Shown one piece after another: positions 31,111 to 43,500 of a stretch of DNA of 64,000 bases. The stretch is from the NCBI GenBank assembly GCA_032622095.1, contig CP136063.1, positions 38,168,106-38,232,105 on the forward strand. The letters are read 5' to 3'. A program made the position numbers and the translations under genes. Source of the DNA: Siphonodentalium dalli (lineage: Eukaryota; Mollusca; Scaphopoda; Gadilida; Siphonodentaliidae). Within the stretch, counting starts at the first letter, position 1; every line of letters begins with the position of its first letter. Below the pieces are notes generated by a model, which searched no databases, was not told the DNA's origin, and worked only from the letters and a program-made list of their open reading frames with translations.

Positions 31111-31286
31111 AATAACATGATTTTTGAGGGCGTTATGGTTTATTAACGGCCCGGCTGGAATGATTAACAGCCCAAGGGCCTATTAGCGGCCCGAGACGAA
31201 GTCGAGGGACGCTAATAGGCCCGAGGGCTGTTAATCATTCCAGAGGGCCGTTAATAAATCATAATGCCCGATGAAATCATGTTATT
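31111..31286. mobile_element. Foldback MITE, 176 bp
   Basis: AATAACATGATTT...TTTATTAACGGCCC...GGAATGATTAACAGCCC pairs with GGGCTGTTAATCATTCC...GGGCCGTTAATAAA...AAATCATGTTATT, around a loop GAGACGAAGTCGAGG. The high-GC stem stands out from the flanks. Confidence 0.85.
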
Positions 31287-31675
31287 ACTATTATTACCAC
31301 AGTTTTGGACATTTGACCCATTTGAGGATTTAGTGGAATAATGAAGTAGATTAAGAGAGAAATATTTTCAAGAACATTTAAATTTGATATCATTTGACTT
31401 GTCAGTTGACACGGACTGACGGAGTCTCGAAAATAGGACAGGGGAAAAACCAGACTAGTAACAACCAATGAGAGGTTGACAGCTAAAATTATCAATGCAT
31501 ACTTACGCTTGATACAATAATTCAATCATATAGCGTGAATTCCAATCATAAAACCACTATAGTGTTGAGGAAATCGGATACATCTTCCGATTATTTTCTT
31601 GAAATAAACACGCCAGATCGGAAGTTGAAGGGACGTAACTCTCGCGATAATAAACGAGATCTATAGTTTCCGGGC

Positions 31676-31689
31676 GGGGGGGGGGGGGG
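31676..31689. repeat. Poly-G tract
   Basis: Fourteen consecutive G; similar runs occur at 32445-32460 and 32995-33016. Lengths may be affected by assembly. Confidence 0.8.
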
Positions 31690-32024
31690 CGATATTGAAC
31701 TAGGCTTCTCATCATCGGCCCGCTGTTTTGGTAACAATACGCAATTTGGAACGCCCCGAAAAACATTATCAATGGCCTAGAGAACGCCCTATAAAGTGGT
31801 AATAATATGCAATATGACGTCGCCGCTCACATTTGTCTTTAAAAATAACTTTAATTGAAATGTAGTTTCGGTTTCATTTCCTCTTAAGCATTTACTTTTC
31901 GCGAAAGCCTTTTGTTTCCTACGAAAATTGATGCTATGCCTTCTCTCAGAATATCTTCTGCGCCTTGTGACATTATTTAAACAGAGATTAATCACTTTTA
32001 ACAAACTTCAATTTCGTTTATAAA

Positions 32025-32425
32025 GGCCAAAAAAAAAAAAGAGTTTTGGTTCTCGGGCAATTTTTTTTTCAAATCAATGAGGGAGGGTTTTATTTTTATT
32101 TTTTATTTTTTCTGTGCATAGTAAGCATGGACAAAGAGACCTTCCTCTGTCTAGTAATAACCAGAAATGTAGAGGCAACTGTTATGCATATAAACTCATT
32201 TAATCTTATATCAAAATGACATTGTACTACCAGTGTATGACTGGGATTACCTAACATTATATAATGCCCCTGACATTAACTATTGTTATTGTTGTCTAAA
32301 AATTGATACCTCCCCATTCTAATATGTGATCCTGAATTTAGTTCTGTGCTTTTCAATTGTATAAAGTTACAATTAGTGTAAGTTAGTTCACAATGACTAA
32401 TTGTAAGAAGAGCATGAGGGTGAGC
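32025..32425. repeat. Long inverted repeat, right copy
   Basis: Reverse-complement match to 26495-26880, 5.1 kb away. Ends in a poly-A tract (AAAAAAAAAAAGAGTTTTGG) on its left side. The two could be independent insertions of one family or the arms of a larger unit. Confidence 0.8.
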
Positions 32426-32444
32426 TTATCATCTTATGAGTTAT

Positions 32445-32460
32445 GGGGGGGGGGGGGGGG
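32445..32460. repeat. Poly-G tract
   Basis: Sixteen consecutive G immediately before a dispersed repeat. Confidence 0.8.
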
Positions 32461-32478
32461 CGGTATACTAGTATCAGC

Positions 32479-32880
32479 TTTTCTTCTGCCCGCTCGTCTG
32501 TCCGTCTGTGGACACAATTTTGTCCGGAGTTTTTCTGTCGTTTTATGATCATTTTCCGTGAAACTTGGCACAGACATCATCCACCATGGGAACCTGTGCA
32601 CCTGCGATTATGACGTCTGTCAGACTTTTTTTGTGGAGTTATCCCCCTTTTTCGACGTAGAAATATTTTTGCAACATGCATAATTTTGTCCGAGCTTTTT
32701 ATTCCTACATATTTGGGTCAATTGTTTTTTAACTTGGCACAGATATTTAGTACCATGGGAACCTGTGCACCTGCGTTTATGACATCTGTCCGACATAATT
32801 TGGTGGAGTTATCCCCCTTTTTCGACTTAGAAATGTTTTCACAACATGCATAATTTTGTCCCAGCTTTTATTTAGACAAT
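32479..32880 (+). repeat. Dispersed repeat with two ~166-bp units
   Basis: CCGTCTGTCCGTCTG-type start, then two copies of CATGGGAACCTGTGCACCTG...GTGGAGTTATCCCCCTTTTT...AACATGCATAATTTTGTCC (near 32585 and 32753). Related in architecture, not closely in sequence, to the repeats at 21691 and 28263. Confidence 0.65.
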
Positions 32881-32994
32881 ACATTTAGGATTAGAGTTAG
32901 GGTTAGGGGATTTAGGGTTTCGGTTACCTGTTGACATAATTTCAGTGCCAAATATATAGTAATGGCTACTTCATTCGAATAACATTTTGAATGC

Positions 32995-33016
32995 GGGGGG
33001 GGGGGGGGGGGGGGGG
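32995..33016. repeat. Poly-G tract, 22 bp
   Basis: Twenty-two consecutive G, the longest in the window. Such tracts commonly mark assembly or sequencing weakness. Confidence 0.8.
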
Positions 33017-33439
33017 TGGGGTATTAGTCCCATCTCTTCCATGCGCCTGTCGCCTGAATGGTCACATCGCGTTCGTGAGGATATTGTGATTGGCTGGCAA
33101 ATACGTAATTCCTGCTGGGAGTAACGGAATCTCTACCCATTGTCACCACTCCGTACTTTCGAGTCTGAGTATGGTTTTAATCAGAACTGTATGTGCATGT
33201 ACCTCAGCCTTGCAAACATGTCATTTTATCACCCCTGGCTCAGTGGTCCAGTAATGTGCTATAATGCTGGTTGAATTGCTATGATGCTGGCAGGGCAAAC
33301 TGATAGTGTTAAGAAAACGTACCATTATCTTTTCTAAATTTGTCATTTTCGCGGTGTTAGTATAATCTGAACATATCCAAGATGGCTATTCACATCGTTT
33401 CGCAAACACTAGTAAACAAACACCAGTTTTATATAGCGA

Positions 33440-33646
33440 TTAACCGAGTTCCTGCTCTAACACGTGTGGTACAATATCACCCCTGTCAATGAACCGGCTG
33501 CAGCCATTGCAGGCGCTGCTGTTATACTCCCGATACTCATCAGTATGACAAGCTGACTGGTACTCATTTAATGCATGAGTGATGCGAAGCCGATACTGTA
33601 CGAGTTCACCCATACAGAGCCCCAGACAAACATGAGCAGACGACAC
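33440..33646 (-). CDS. Orphan exon candidate, Cys-containing, unknown
   Basis: An open frame of 68 codons on the minus strand with protein-like composition and many G/C-ending codons: MGELVQYRLRITHALNEYQS, then ACHTDEYREYNSSACNGCSR and FIDRGDIVPHVLEQELG, ending in TAA. The CNGC pair might be metal-binding, but there are too few Cys/His to name a fold. It lies beside a 3' fragment of the piggyBac-like MITE. No splice donor follows, consistent with a terminal exon. Low certainty. Confidence 0.3.
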   Translation of the reverse strand: MSSAHVCLGLCMGELVQYRLRITHALNEYQSACHTDEYREYNSSACNGCSRFIDRGDIVPHVLEQELG

Positions 33647-33689
33647 TCTTCTATATGCTTCTATATATGTGTGGGGCTCCCTGCAGGGT

Positions 33690-33865
33690 AATGGATGTTT
33701 TTTTTATTTTATGTCCTAAAAATTGTAAGAAACATTTATTAAAAAAAAATGATAAAAAATTGTTAGGCCAATGCATTCTCTTATATATGCGAGGCGACCT
33801 ATGGTCGACTCGCATATATAAGAGAATGCATTGGCACAGGGTATTTTAGGCTGTTGAAGCTTTAT
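33690..33865 (-). mobile_element. Truncated piggyBac-like MITE (copy 3)
   Basis: Contains the 69-bp palindrome (33767-33835) and, to its right, ATTTTAGGCTGTTGAAGCTT, the reverse complement of sequence just inside the left end of copy 1 (near 7030). The TTAA/CCCTTT terminus is missing on both sides, so the copy is truncated. Confidence 0.7.
33767..33835. repeat. 69-bp hairpin palindrome (third locus)
   Basis: Identical to 7322-7390: a perfect 27-bp stem from GCCAATGCATTCTC. Confidence 0.93.
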
Positions 33866-34115
33866 TTGCTCAATGGTCACAACTTGATGCGGGTTTTGAA
33901 ACATCGAGCAATCTGGCAATTGCACGTCGCTCAATGTGACCAAGCGACTGATGTGTGGGAATTCAATGACTGGCGTTAGTGAACTAAACTGCATGTTTCA
34001 AATCCGGACCTAAACATTATATTTATCTGTAATGGATTAATCTTGTGTTGTATATTTAATTGTTGCATCCTGTTATAGAAATGTATTAAGTTTTCTTTTT
34101 TTTCTTTTACAACAG

Positions 34116-34163
34116 CTACAGTCTCTAGTTACACTTTTTCGTGGGATAATGTTGAAATGTTAG
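34116..34163 (+). CDS. Predicted exon D, 3' coding end
   Basis: Preceded by a long pyrimidine tract and acceptor TTCTTTTACAACAG|CT. In the phase left by exon C it reads LQSLVTLFRGIMLKC and stops at TAG (34161). This would make a ~57-residue protein from the ATG at 26147. The 3' untranslated part would run into the GAGGTGTG repeat and the gap. The proposal rests only on splice-site quality and phase agreement. Confidence 0.33.
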   Translation, partial: LQSLVTLFRGIMLKC

Positions 34164-34234
34164 AAAGGTTAGACACAAACAACCCTTAGAGTTTTGCAGT
34201 GTGGATAAGGTGCTTTTGTGGTGTGGGCCAGAAA

Positions 34235-34436
34235 GATGGCCGAGGTGTTACACCTCACACGAGGTGTGGGGACACCTCACACGAGGTTTGGGGGCTGAGG
34301 TGTGTCTGATGTGTGGGGCCAAATATTTAAATGAGGTGTGCTTTTGAGGTGTGTATGAGGTGTACGGTCTGAGGTGTGCCTATGGAAGAGTGCTTACTGA
34401 GGTGTGGGTAGAGGTATGTCTGAGGTGTGGTTAGAG
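34235..34436 (+). repeat. Irregular GAGGTGTG-rich tract
   Basis: GAGGTGTG or a close variant occurs about a dozen times in 200 bp, with inverted forms (ACACCTC) at 34250-34285. Spacing is irregular. It may be a degenerate simple repeat; the octamer also resembles a T-box half-site. Confidence 0.65.
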
Positions 34437-34492
34437 TCGACTAATTTTGTCTTGTCCACATGCATTCATTCTATATATTTTGAACATGTTCT

Positions 34493-34592
34493 NNNNNNNN
34501 NNNNNNNNNNNNNNNNNNNNNNNNNNNNNNNNNNNNNNNNNNNNNNNNNNNNNNNNNNNNNNNNNNNNNNNNNNNNNNNNNNNNNNNNNNNN
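34493..34592. other. Assembly gap, 100 N
   Basis: Exactly 100 N, the conventional placeholder for a gap of unknown size. The left edge is unique sequence and the right edge is satellite, so the true start of the array is not seen. Confidence 0.99.
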
Positions 34593-37500
34593 AGCGACTA
34601 ATACCCGTTAATCGGTACAATAAAGGCGATCATACACAGCATAGCGACTAATACCCGTTAATCAGCAACATGAAGGCGACCATAGACAATATACGGACTA
34701 ATACCCATTAACCAGTACGATGAATGCGATCATACACAGCATAGCGACTAATACCCATTAATCAGTACAATAAAGTCGACCATACACAGCATAGCGACTA
34801 ATACCCGTTAATCAGCAACATGAAGGCGACCATACACAGCATAGCGACTAATACCCGTTAATCAGTACAATAAAGGTGACCATACACAGCATAGCGACTA
34901 ATACCCGTTAATCAGCAACATGAAGGCGACCATAGACAATATACGGACTAATACCCATTAACCAGTACGATGAATGCGATCATACACAGCATAGCGACTA
35001 ATACCCGTTAATCGGTACAATAAAGGCGATCATACACAGCATAGCGACTAATACCCGTTAATCAGCAACATGAAGGCGACCATAGACAATATACGGACTA
35101 ATACCCATTAACCAGTACGATGAATGCGATCATACATAGCATAGCGACTAATACCCGTTAATCGGTACAATAAAGGCGATCATACACAGCATAGCGACTA
35201 ATACCCGTTAATCAGTACAATAAAGGCGACCATACACAGCATAGTGACTACTACCCATTACTCAGTACAATAAAGTCGGCCATACACAGCATAGCGACTA
35301 ATACCCGTTAATCAGTACAATAAAGGCGACCATACACAGCATAGTGACTAATACCCATTAATCAGTACAATAAAGTCGACCATACACAGCATAGCGACTA
35401 ATACCCGTTAATCAGCAACATGAAGGCGACCATAGACAATATACGGACTAATACCCATTAACCAGTACGATGAATGCGATCATACACAGCATAGCGACTA
35501 ATACCCGTTAATCGGTACAATAAAGGCGATCATACACAGCATAGCGACTAATACCCGTTAATCAGTACAATAAAGGTGACCATACACAGCATAGCGACTA
35601 ATACCCGTTAATCAGTACAATAAAGGCGACCATACACAACATAGCGACTAATACCCGTTAATCAGCAACATGAAGGCGACCATAGACAATATACGGACTA
35701 AAACCCATTAACCAGTACGATGAATGCGATCATACACAGCATTGCGACTAATACCGTTAATCGGTACAATAAAGGCGATCATACACAGCATAGCGACTAA
35801 TACCCGTTAATCAGTACAATAAAAGCGACCATACACAGCATAGCGACTAATACCCATTAATCAGTACAATAAAGGCGATCATATACAGCATAGCGACTAA
35901 TACCCGTTAATCAGCAACAACAATGCGACCATACACAGCATAGCGACTAATACCCGTTAATCAGCAACATGAAGACGATCATACACAGCATAGCGACTAA
36001 TACCCGTCAATGAGTACAATAAAGGCGGCCATACACAGATTAGCGACTAATACCCGTTAATCAGCAACATGACGGCGACCATAGACAATATACGGACTAA
36101 TACCCATTAATCAGTACGATGAAGGCGACCGCACACAGCATAGCGACTAATACCCGTTAATCAGCAACATGAAGGCGACCATTGACACTATACGGACTAA
36201 TACCCATTAATCAGTACGATGAAGGCGACCACACACAGCATAGCGACTAATACCCGTTAATCGGTACAATAAAGGCGACCACACACAGCATAGCGACTAA
36301 TACCCATTAATCAGCAACATGAAGGCGACCATACACAGCATAGCGACTAATACCCGTTAATCAGAACAATAAAGGTGGCCATACACAGCATAGCGACTAA
36401 TACCCGTTAATCAGCAACACGAAGGCGACCATAGACAATATACGGACTAATACCCATTAATCAGTACGATGAATGCGATCAAACACAGCATAGCGACTAA
36501 TACCCGTTAATCGGTACAATAAAGGTGACCATACACAGCATAGCGACTAATACCCGTTAATCAGCAACACGAAGGCGACCATAGACAATATACGGACTAA
36601 TACCCGTTAATCAGTACAATAAAGGTGACCATACACAGCATAGCGACTAATACCCGTTAATCAGCAACACGAAGGCGACCATAGACAATATACGGACTAA
36701 TACCCATTAATCAGTACAATAAAGGCGACCATACACAGCATAGCGACTAATACCCATTAATCAGTACAATAAAGGCGACCATACACAGCATAGCGACTAA
36801 TACCCGTTAATCGGCAACATGAAGGCGACCATACACAGCATAGCGACTAATACCCGTTAATCAGCAACATGAAGGCGATCATACACAGCATAGCGACTAA
36901 TACCCGTTAATCAGCAACATGAAGACGACCATACACAGCATAGCGACTAATACCCGTTAATCAGCAACATGAAGGCGATCATACACAGCATAGTGACTAA
37001 TACCCGTTAATCAGTACAATAAAGGCGATCATACACAGCATAGCGACTAATACCCGTTAATCAGTACAATAAAGGCGACCATACACAGCATAGCGACTAA
37101 TACCCGTTAATCAGCAACATGAAGGCGATCATACACAGCATAGCGACTAATACCCGTTAATCGGCACAATGAAGGCGACCATACACAGCATAGCGACTAA
37201 TACCCGTTAATCAGCAACATGAAGGCGATCATACACAGCATAGCGACTAATACCCGTTAATCGGCACAATGAAGGCGACCATACACAGCATAGCGACTAA
37301 TACCCGTTAATCGGTACAATAAATGCGACCATACACAGCATAGCGACTAATACCCGTTAATCAGCAACATGAAGGCGACCATAGACAATATACGGACTAA
37401 TACCCATTAACCAGTACGATGAATGCGATCATACACAGCATAGCGACTAATACCCGTTAATCAGCAACATGAAGACGATCATACACAGCATAGCGACTAA

Positions 37501-40500
37501 TACCCGTCAATGAGTACAATAAAGGCGGCCATACACAGATTAGCGACTAATACCCGTTAATCAGCAACATGACGGCGACCATAGACAATATACGGACTAA
37601 TACCCATTAATCAGTACGATGAAGGCGACCGCACACAGCATAGCGACTAATACCCGTTAATCAGCAACATGAAGGCGACCATTGACACTATACGGACTAA
37701 TACCCATTAACCAGTACGATGAATGCGATCATACACAGCATAGCGACTAATACCCGTTAATCGGTACAATAAAGGCGATCATACACAGCATAGCGACTAA
37801 TACCCGTTAATCAGCAACATGAAGGCGACCATAGACAATATACGGACTAATACCCATTAACCAGTACGATGAATGCGATCATACACAGCATAGCGACTAA
37901 TACCCGTTAATCGGTACAATAAAGGCGACCATACACAGCATAGTGACTAATACCCATTAATCAGTACAATAAAGTCGACCATACACAGCATAGCGACTAA
38001 TACCCGTTAATCAGCAACATGAAGGCGACCATAGACAATATACGGACTAATACCCATTAACCAGTACGATGAATGCGATCATACACAGCATAGCGACTAA
38101 TACCCGTTAATCGGTACAATAAAGGCGATCATACACAGCATAGCGACTAATACCCGTTAATCAGTACAATAAAGGTGACCATACACAGCATAGCGACTAA
38201 TACCCGTTAATCAGTACAATAAAGGCGACCATACACAGCATAGCGACTAATACCCGTTAATCAGCAACATGAAGGCGACCATAGACAATATACGGACTAA
38301 AACCCATTAACCAGTACGATGAATGCGATCATACACAGCATTGCGACTAATACCCGTTAATCGGTACAATAAAGGCGATCATACACAGCATAGCGACTAA
38401 TACCCGTTAATCAGTACAATAAAGGCGACCATACACAGCATAGCGACTAATACCCATTAATCAGTACAATAAAGGCGATCATATACAGCATAGCGACTAA
38501 TACCCGTTAATCAGCAACAACAATGCGACCATACACAGCATAGCGACTAATACCCGTTAATCAGCAACATGAAGACGATCATACACAGCATAGCGACTAA
38601 TACCCGTCAATGAGTACAATAAAGGCGGCCATACACAGATTAGCGACTAATACCCGTTAATCAGCAACATGACGGCGACCATAGACAATATACGGACTAA
38701 TACCCATTAATCAGTACGATGAAGGCGACCACACACAGCATAGCGACTAATACCCGTTAATCAGCAACATGAAGGCGACCATTGACACTATACGGACTAA
38801 TACCCATTAATCAGTACGATGAAGGCGACCACACACAGCATAGCGACTAATACCCGTTAATCGGTACAATAAAGGCGACCACACACAGCATAGCGACTAA
38901 TACCCGTTAATCAGCAACATGAAGGCGACCATACACAGCATAGCGACTAATACCCGTTAATCAGAACAATAAAGGTGGCCATACACAGCATAGCGACTAA
39001 TACCCGTTAATCAGCAACACGAAGGCGACCATAGACAATATACGGACTAATACCCATTAATCAGTACGATGAATGCGATCAAACACAGCATAGCGACTAA
39101 TACCCGTTAATCGGTACAATAAAGGTGACCATACACAGCATAGCGACTAATACCCGTTAATCAGCAACACGAATGCGACCATAGACAATATACGGACTAA
39201 TACCCGTTAATCAGTACAATAAAGGTGACCATACACAGCATAGCGACTAATACCCGTTAATCAGCAACACGAAGGCGACCATAGACAATATACGGACTAA
39301 TACCCATTAATCAGTACAATAAAGGCGACCATACACAGCATAGCGACTAATACCCATTAATCAGTACAATAAAGGCGACCATACACAGCATAGCGACTAA
39401 TACCCGTTAATCGGCAACATGAAGGCGACCATACACAGCATAGCGACTAATACCCGTTAATCAGCAACATGAAGGCGATCATACACAGCATAGCGACTAA
39501 TACCCGTTAATCAGCAACATGAAGACGACCATACACAGCATAGCGACTAATACCCGTTAATCAGCAACATGAAGGCGATCATACACAGCATAGTGACTAA
39601 TACCCGTTAATCAGTACAATAAAGGCGATCATACACAGCATAGCGACTAATACCCGTTAATCAGTACAATAAAGGCGACCATACACAGCATAGCGACTAA
39701 TACCCGTTAATCAGCAACATGAAGGCGATCATACACAGCATAGCGACTAATACCCGTTAATCGGCACAATGAAGGCGACCATACACAGCATAGCGACTAA
39801 TACCCGTTAATCAGCAACATGAAGGCGATCATACACAGCATAGCGACTAATACCCGTTAATCGGCACAATGAAGGCGACCATACACAGCATAGCGACTAA
39901 TACCCGTTAATCGGTACAATAAAGGCGACCATACACATCATAGCGACTAATACCCGTTAATCAGCAACATGAAGGCGATCATACACAGCATAGCGACTAA
40001 TACCCGTTAATCAGCAACATGAAGGCGACCATGCACAGCATAGCGACTAATACCCGTTAATCAGCAACATGAAGGCGACCATACACAGCATAGCGACTAA
40101 TACCTGTTAATCGGTACAATAAAGGCGACCATACACAGCATAGCGACTAATACCCGTTAATCGGCACAATGAAGGCGACCATACACAGCATAGTGACTAA
40201 TACCCGTTAATCAGTACAATAAAGGTGACCATACACAGCATAGCGACTAATACCCGTTAATCAGCAACATGAAGGCGACCATACACATCATAGCGACTAA
40301 TACCCGTTAATCAGTACAATAAAGGCGACCATACACAGCATAGCGACTAATACCCGTTAATCAGCAACATGAAGGCGATCATACACAGCATAGCGACTAA
40401 TACCCGTTAATCAGTACGATGAAGGCGACCATACACAGCATAGCGACTAATACCCGTTAATCACCAACATGAAGGCGACCATACACAGCATAGCGACTAA

Positions 40501-43500
40501 TACCCGTTAATCAGTACAATAAAGTCGACCATACACAGCATAGCGACTAATACCCGTTAATCAGCAACATGAAGGCGACCATACACAGCATAGCGACTAA
40601 TACCCGTTAATCGGTACAATAAAGGCGACCATACACAGCATAGCGACTAATACCCGTTAATCAGTACAATAAAGGCGACCATACACAGCATAGCGACTAA
40701 TACCCGTTAATCAGTACGATGAAGGCGACCATACACAGCATAGCGACTAATACCCGTTAATCAGTACAATAAAGGCGACCATACACAGCATAGCGACTAA
40801 TACCCGTTAATCAGTACGATGAAGGCGACCATACACAGCATAGCGACTAATACCTGTTAATCAGTACAATAAAGGCGATCATACACAGCATAGCGACTAA
40901 TACCCGTTAATCGGTACAATAAAGGCGACCATACACAGCATAGCGACTAATACCCGTTAATCAGTACAATAAAGGCGACCATACACAGCATAGCGACTAA
41001 TACCCGTTAATCAGTAACATGAAGGCGACCATACACAGCATAGCGACTAATACCCGTTAATCGGTACAATAAAGGCGACCATACACAGCATAGCGACTAA
41101 TACCCGTTAATCAGTACAATAAAGGCGACCATACACAGCATAGCGACTAATACCCGTTAATCAGCAACATGAAGGCGACCGTACATAGCATAGCGACTAA
41201 TACCCGTTAATCAGCAACATGAAGGCGATCATACACAGCATAGCGACTAATACCCGTTAATCAGTACAATAAAGGCGACCATACACAGCATAGCGACTAA
41301 TACCCGTTAATCGGTACAATAAAGGCGACCATACACAGCATAGCGACTAATACCCGTTAATCAGTACAATAAAGGCGACCATACACAGCATAGCGACTAA
41401 TACCCGTTAATCAGCAACATGAAGGCGACCGTACATAACATAGCGACTAATATCCGTTAATCAGCAACATGAAGGCGATCATACACAGCATAGTGACTAA
41501 TACCCGTTAATCAGTACAATAAAGGCGACCATACACAGCATAGCGACTAATACCTGTTAATCAGTACGATGAAGGCGATCATACACAGCATAGCGACTAA
41601 TACCCGTTAATCAGTACGATGAAGGCGACCATACACATGATAGCGACTAATACCCGTTAATCAGTACGATGAAGGCGATCATACACAGCATAGCGACTAA
41701 TACCCGTTAATCAGCAACATGAAGGCGACCATACACAGCATAGCGACTAATACCCGTTAATCGGTACGATGAAGGCGACCATACACAGCATAGCGACTAA
41801 TACCCGTTAATCAGCAACATGAAGGCGACCATAGACAATATACGGACTAATACCCATTAACCAGTACGATGAATGCGATCATACACAGCATAGCGACTAA
41901 TACCCGTTAATCGGTACAATAAAGGCGACCATACACAGCATAGTGACTAATACCCATTAATCAGTACAATAAAGTCGACCATACACAGCATAGCGACTAA
42001 TACCCGTTAATCAGCAACATGAAGGCGACCATAGACAATATACGGACTAATACCCATTAACCAGTACGATGAATGCGATCATACACAGCATAGCGACTAA
42101 TACCCGTTAATCGGTACAATAAAGGCGATCATACACAGCATAGCGACTAATACCCGTTAATCAGTACAATAAAGGTGACCATACACAGCATAGCGACTAA
42201 TACCCGTTAATCAGTACAATAAAGGCGACCATACACAGCATAGCGACTAATACCCGTTAATCAGCAACATGAAGGCGACCATAGACAATATACGGACTAA
42301 AACCCATTAACCAGTACGATGAATGCGATCATACACAGCATTGCGACTAATACCCGTTAATCGGTACAATAAAGGCGATCATACACAGCATAGCGACTAA
42401 TACCCGTTAATCAGTACAATAAAGGCGACCATACACAGCATAGCGACTAATACCCATTAATCAGTACAATAAAGGCGATCATATACAGCATAGCGACTAA
42501 TACCCGTTAATCAGCAACAACAATGCGACCATACACAGCATAGCGACTAATACCCGTTAATCAGCAACATGAAGACGATCATACACAGCATAGCGACTAA
42601 TACCCGTCAATGAGTACAATAAAGGCGGCCATACACAGATTAGCGACTAATACCCGTTAATCAGCAACATGACGGCGACCATAGACAATATACGGACTAA
42701 TACCCATTAATCAGTACGATGAAGGCGACCACACACAGCATAGCGACTAATACCCGTTAATCAGCAACATGAAGGCGACCATTGACACTATACGGACTAA
42801 TACCCATTAATCAGTACGATGAAGGCGACCACACACAGCATAGCGACTAATACCCGTTAATCGGTACAATAAAGGCGACCACACACAGCATAGCGACTAA
42901 TACCCGTTAATCAGCAACATGAAGGCGACCATACACAGCATAGCGACTAATACCCGTTAATCAGAACAATAAAGGTGGCCATACACAGCATAGCGACTAA
43001 TACCCGTTAATCAGCAACACGAAGGCGACCATAGACAATATACGGACTAATACCCATTAATCAGTACGATGAATGCGATCAAACACAGCATAGCGACTAA
43101 TACCCGTTAATCGGTACAATAAAGGTGACCATACACAGCATAGCGACTAATACCCGTTAATCAGCAACACGAAGGCGACCATAGACAATATACGGACTAA
43201 TACCCGTTAATCAGTACAATAAAGGTGACCATACACAGCATAGCGACTAATACCCGTTAATCAGCAACACGAATGCGACCATAGACAATATACGGACTAA
43301 TACCCATTAATCAGTACAATAAAGGCGACCATACACAGCATAGCGACTAATACCCATTAATCAGTACAATAAAGGCGACCATACACAGCATAGCGACTAA
43401 TACCCGTTAATCGGCAACATGAAGGCGACCATACACAGCATAGCGACTAATACCCGTTAATCAGCAACATGAAGGCGATCATACACAGCATAGCGACTAA

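Noticed and set aside
34404-34601. Open frame running into the N gap
   Set aside because: Most of its second half is N; it is an artefact of translating the gap.
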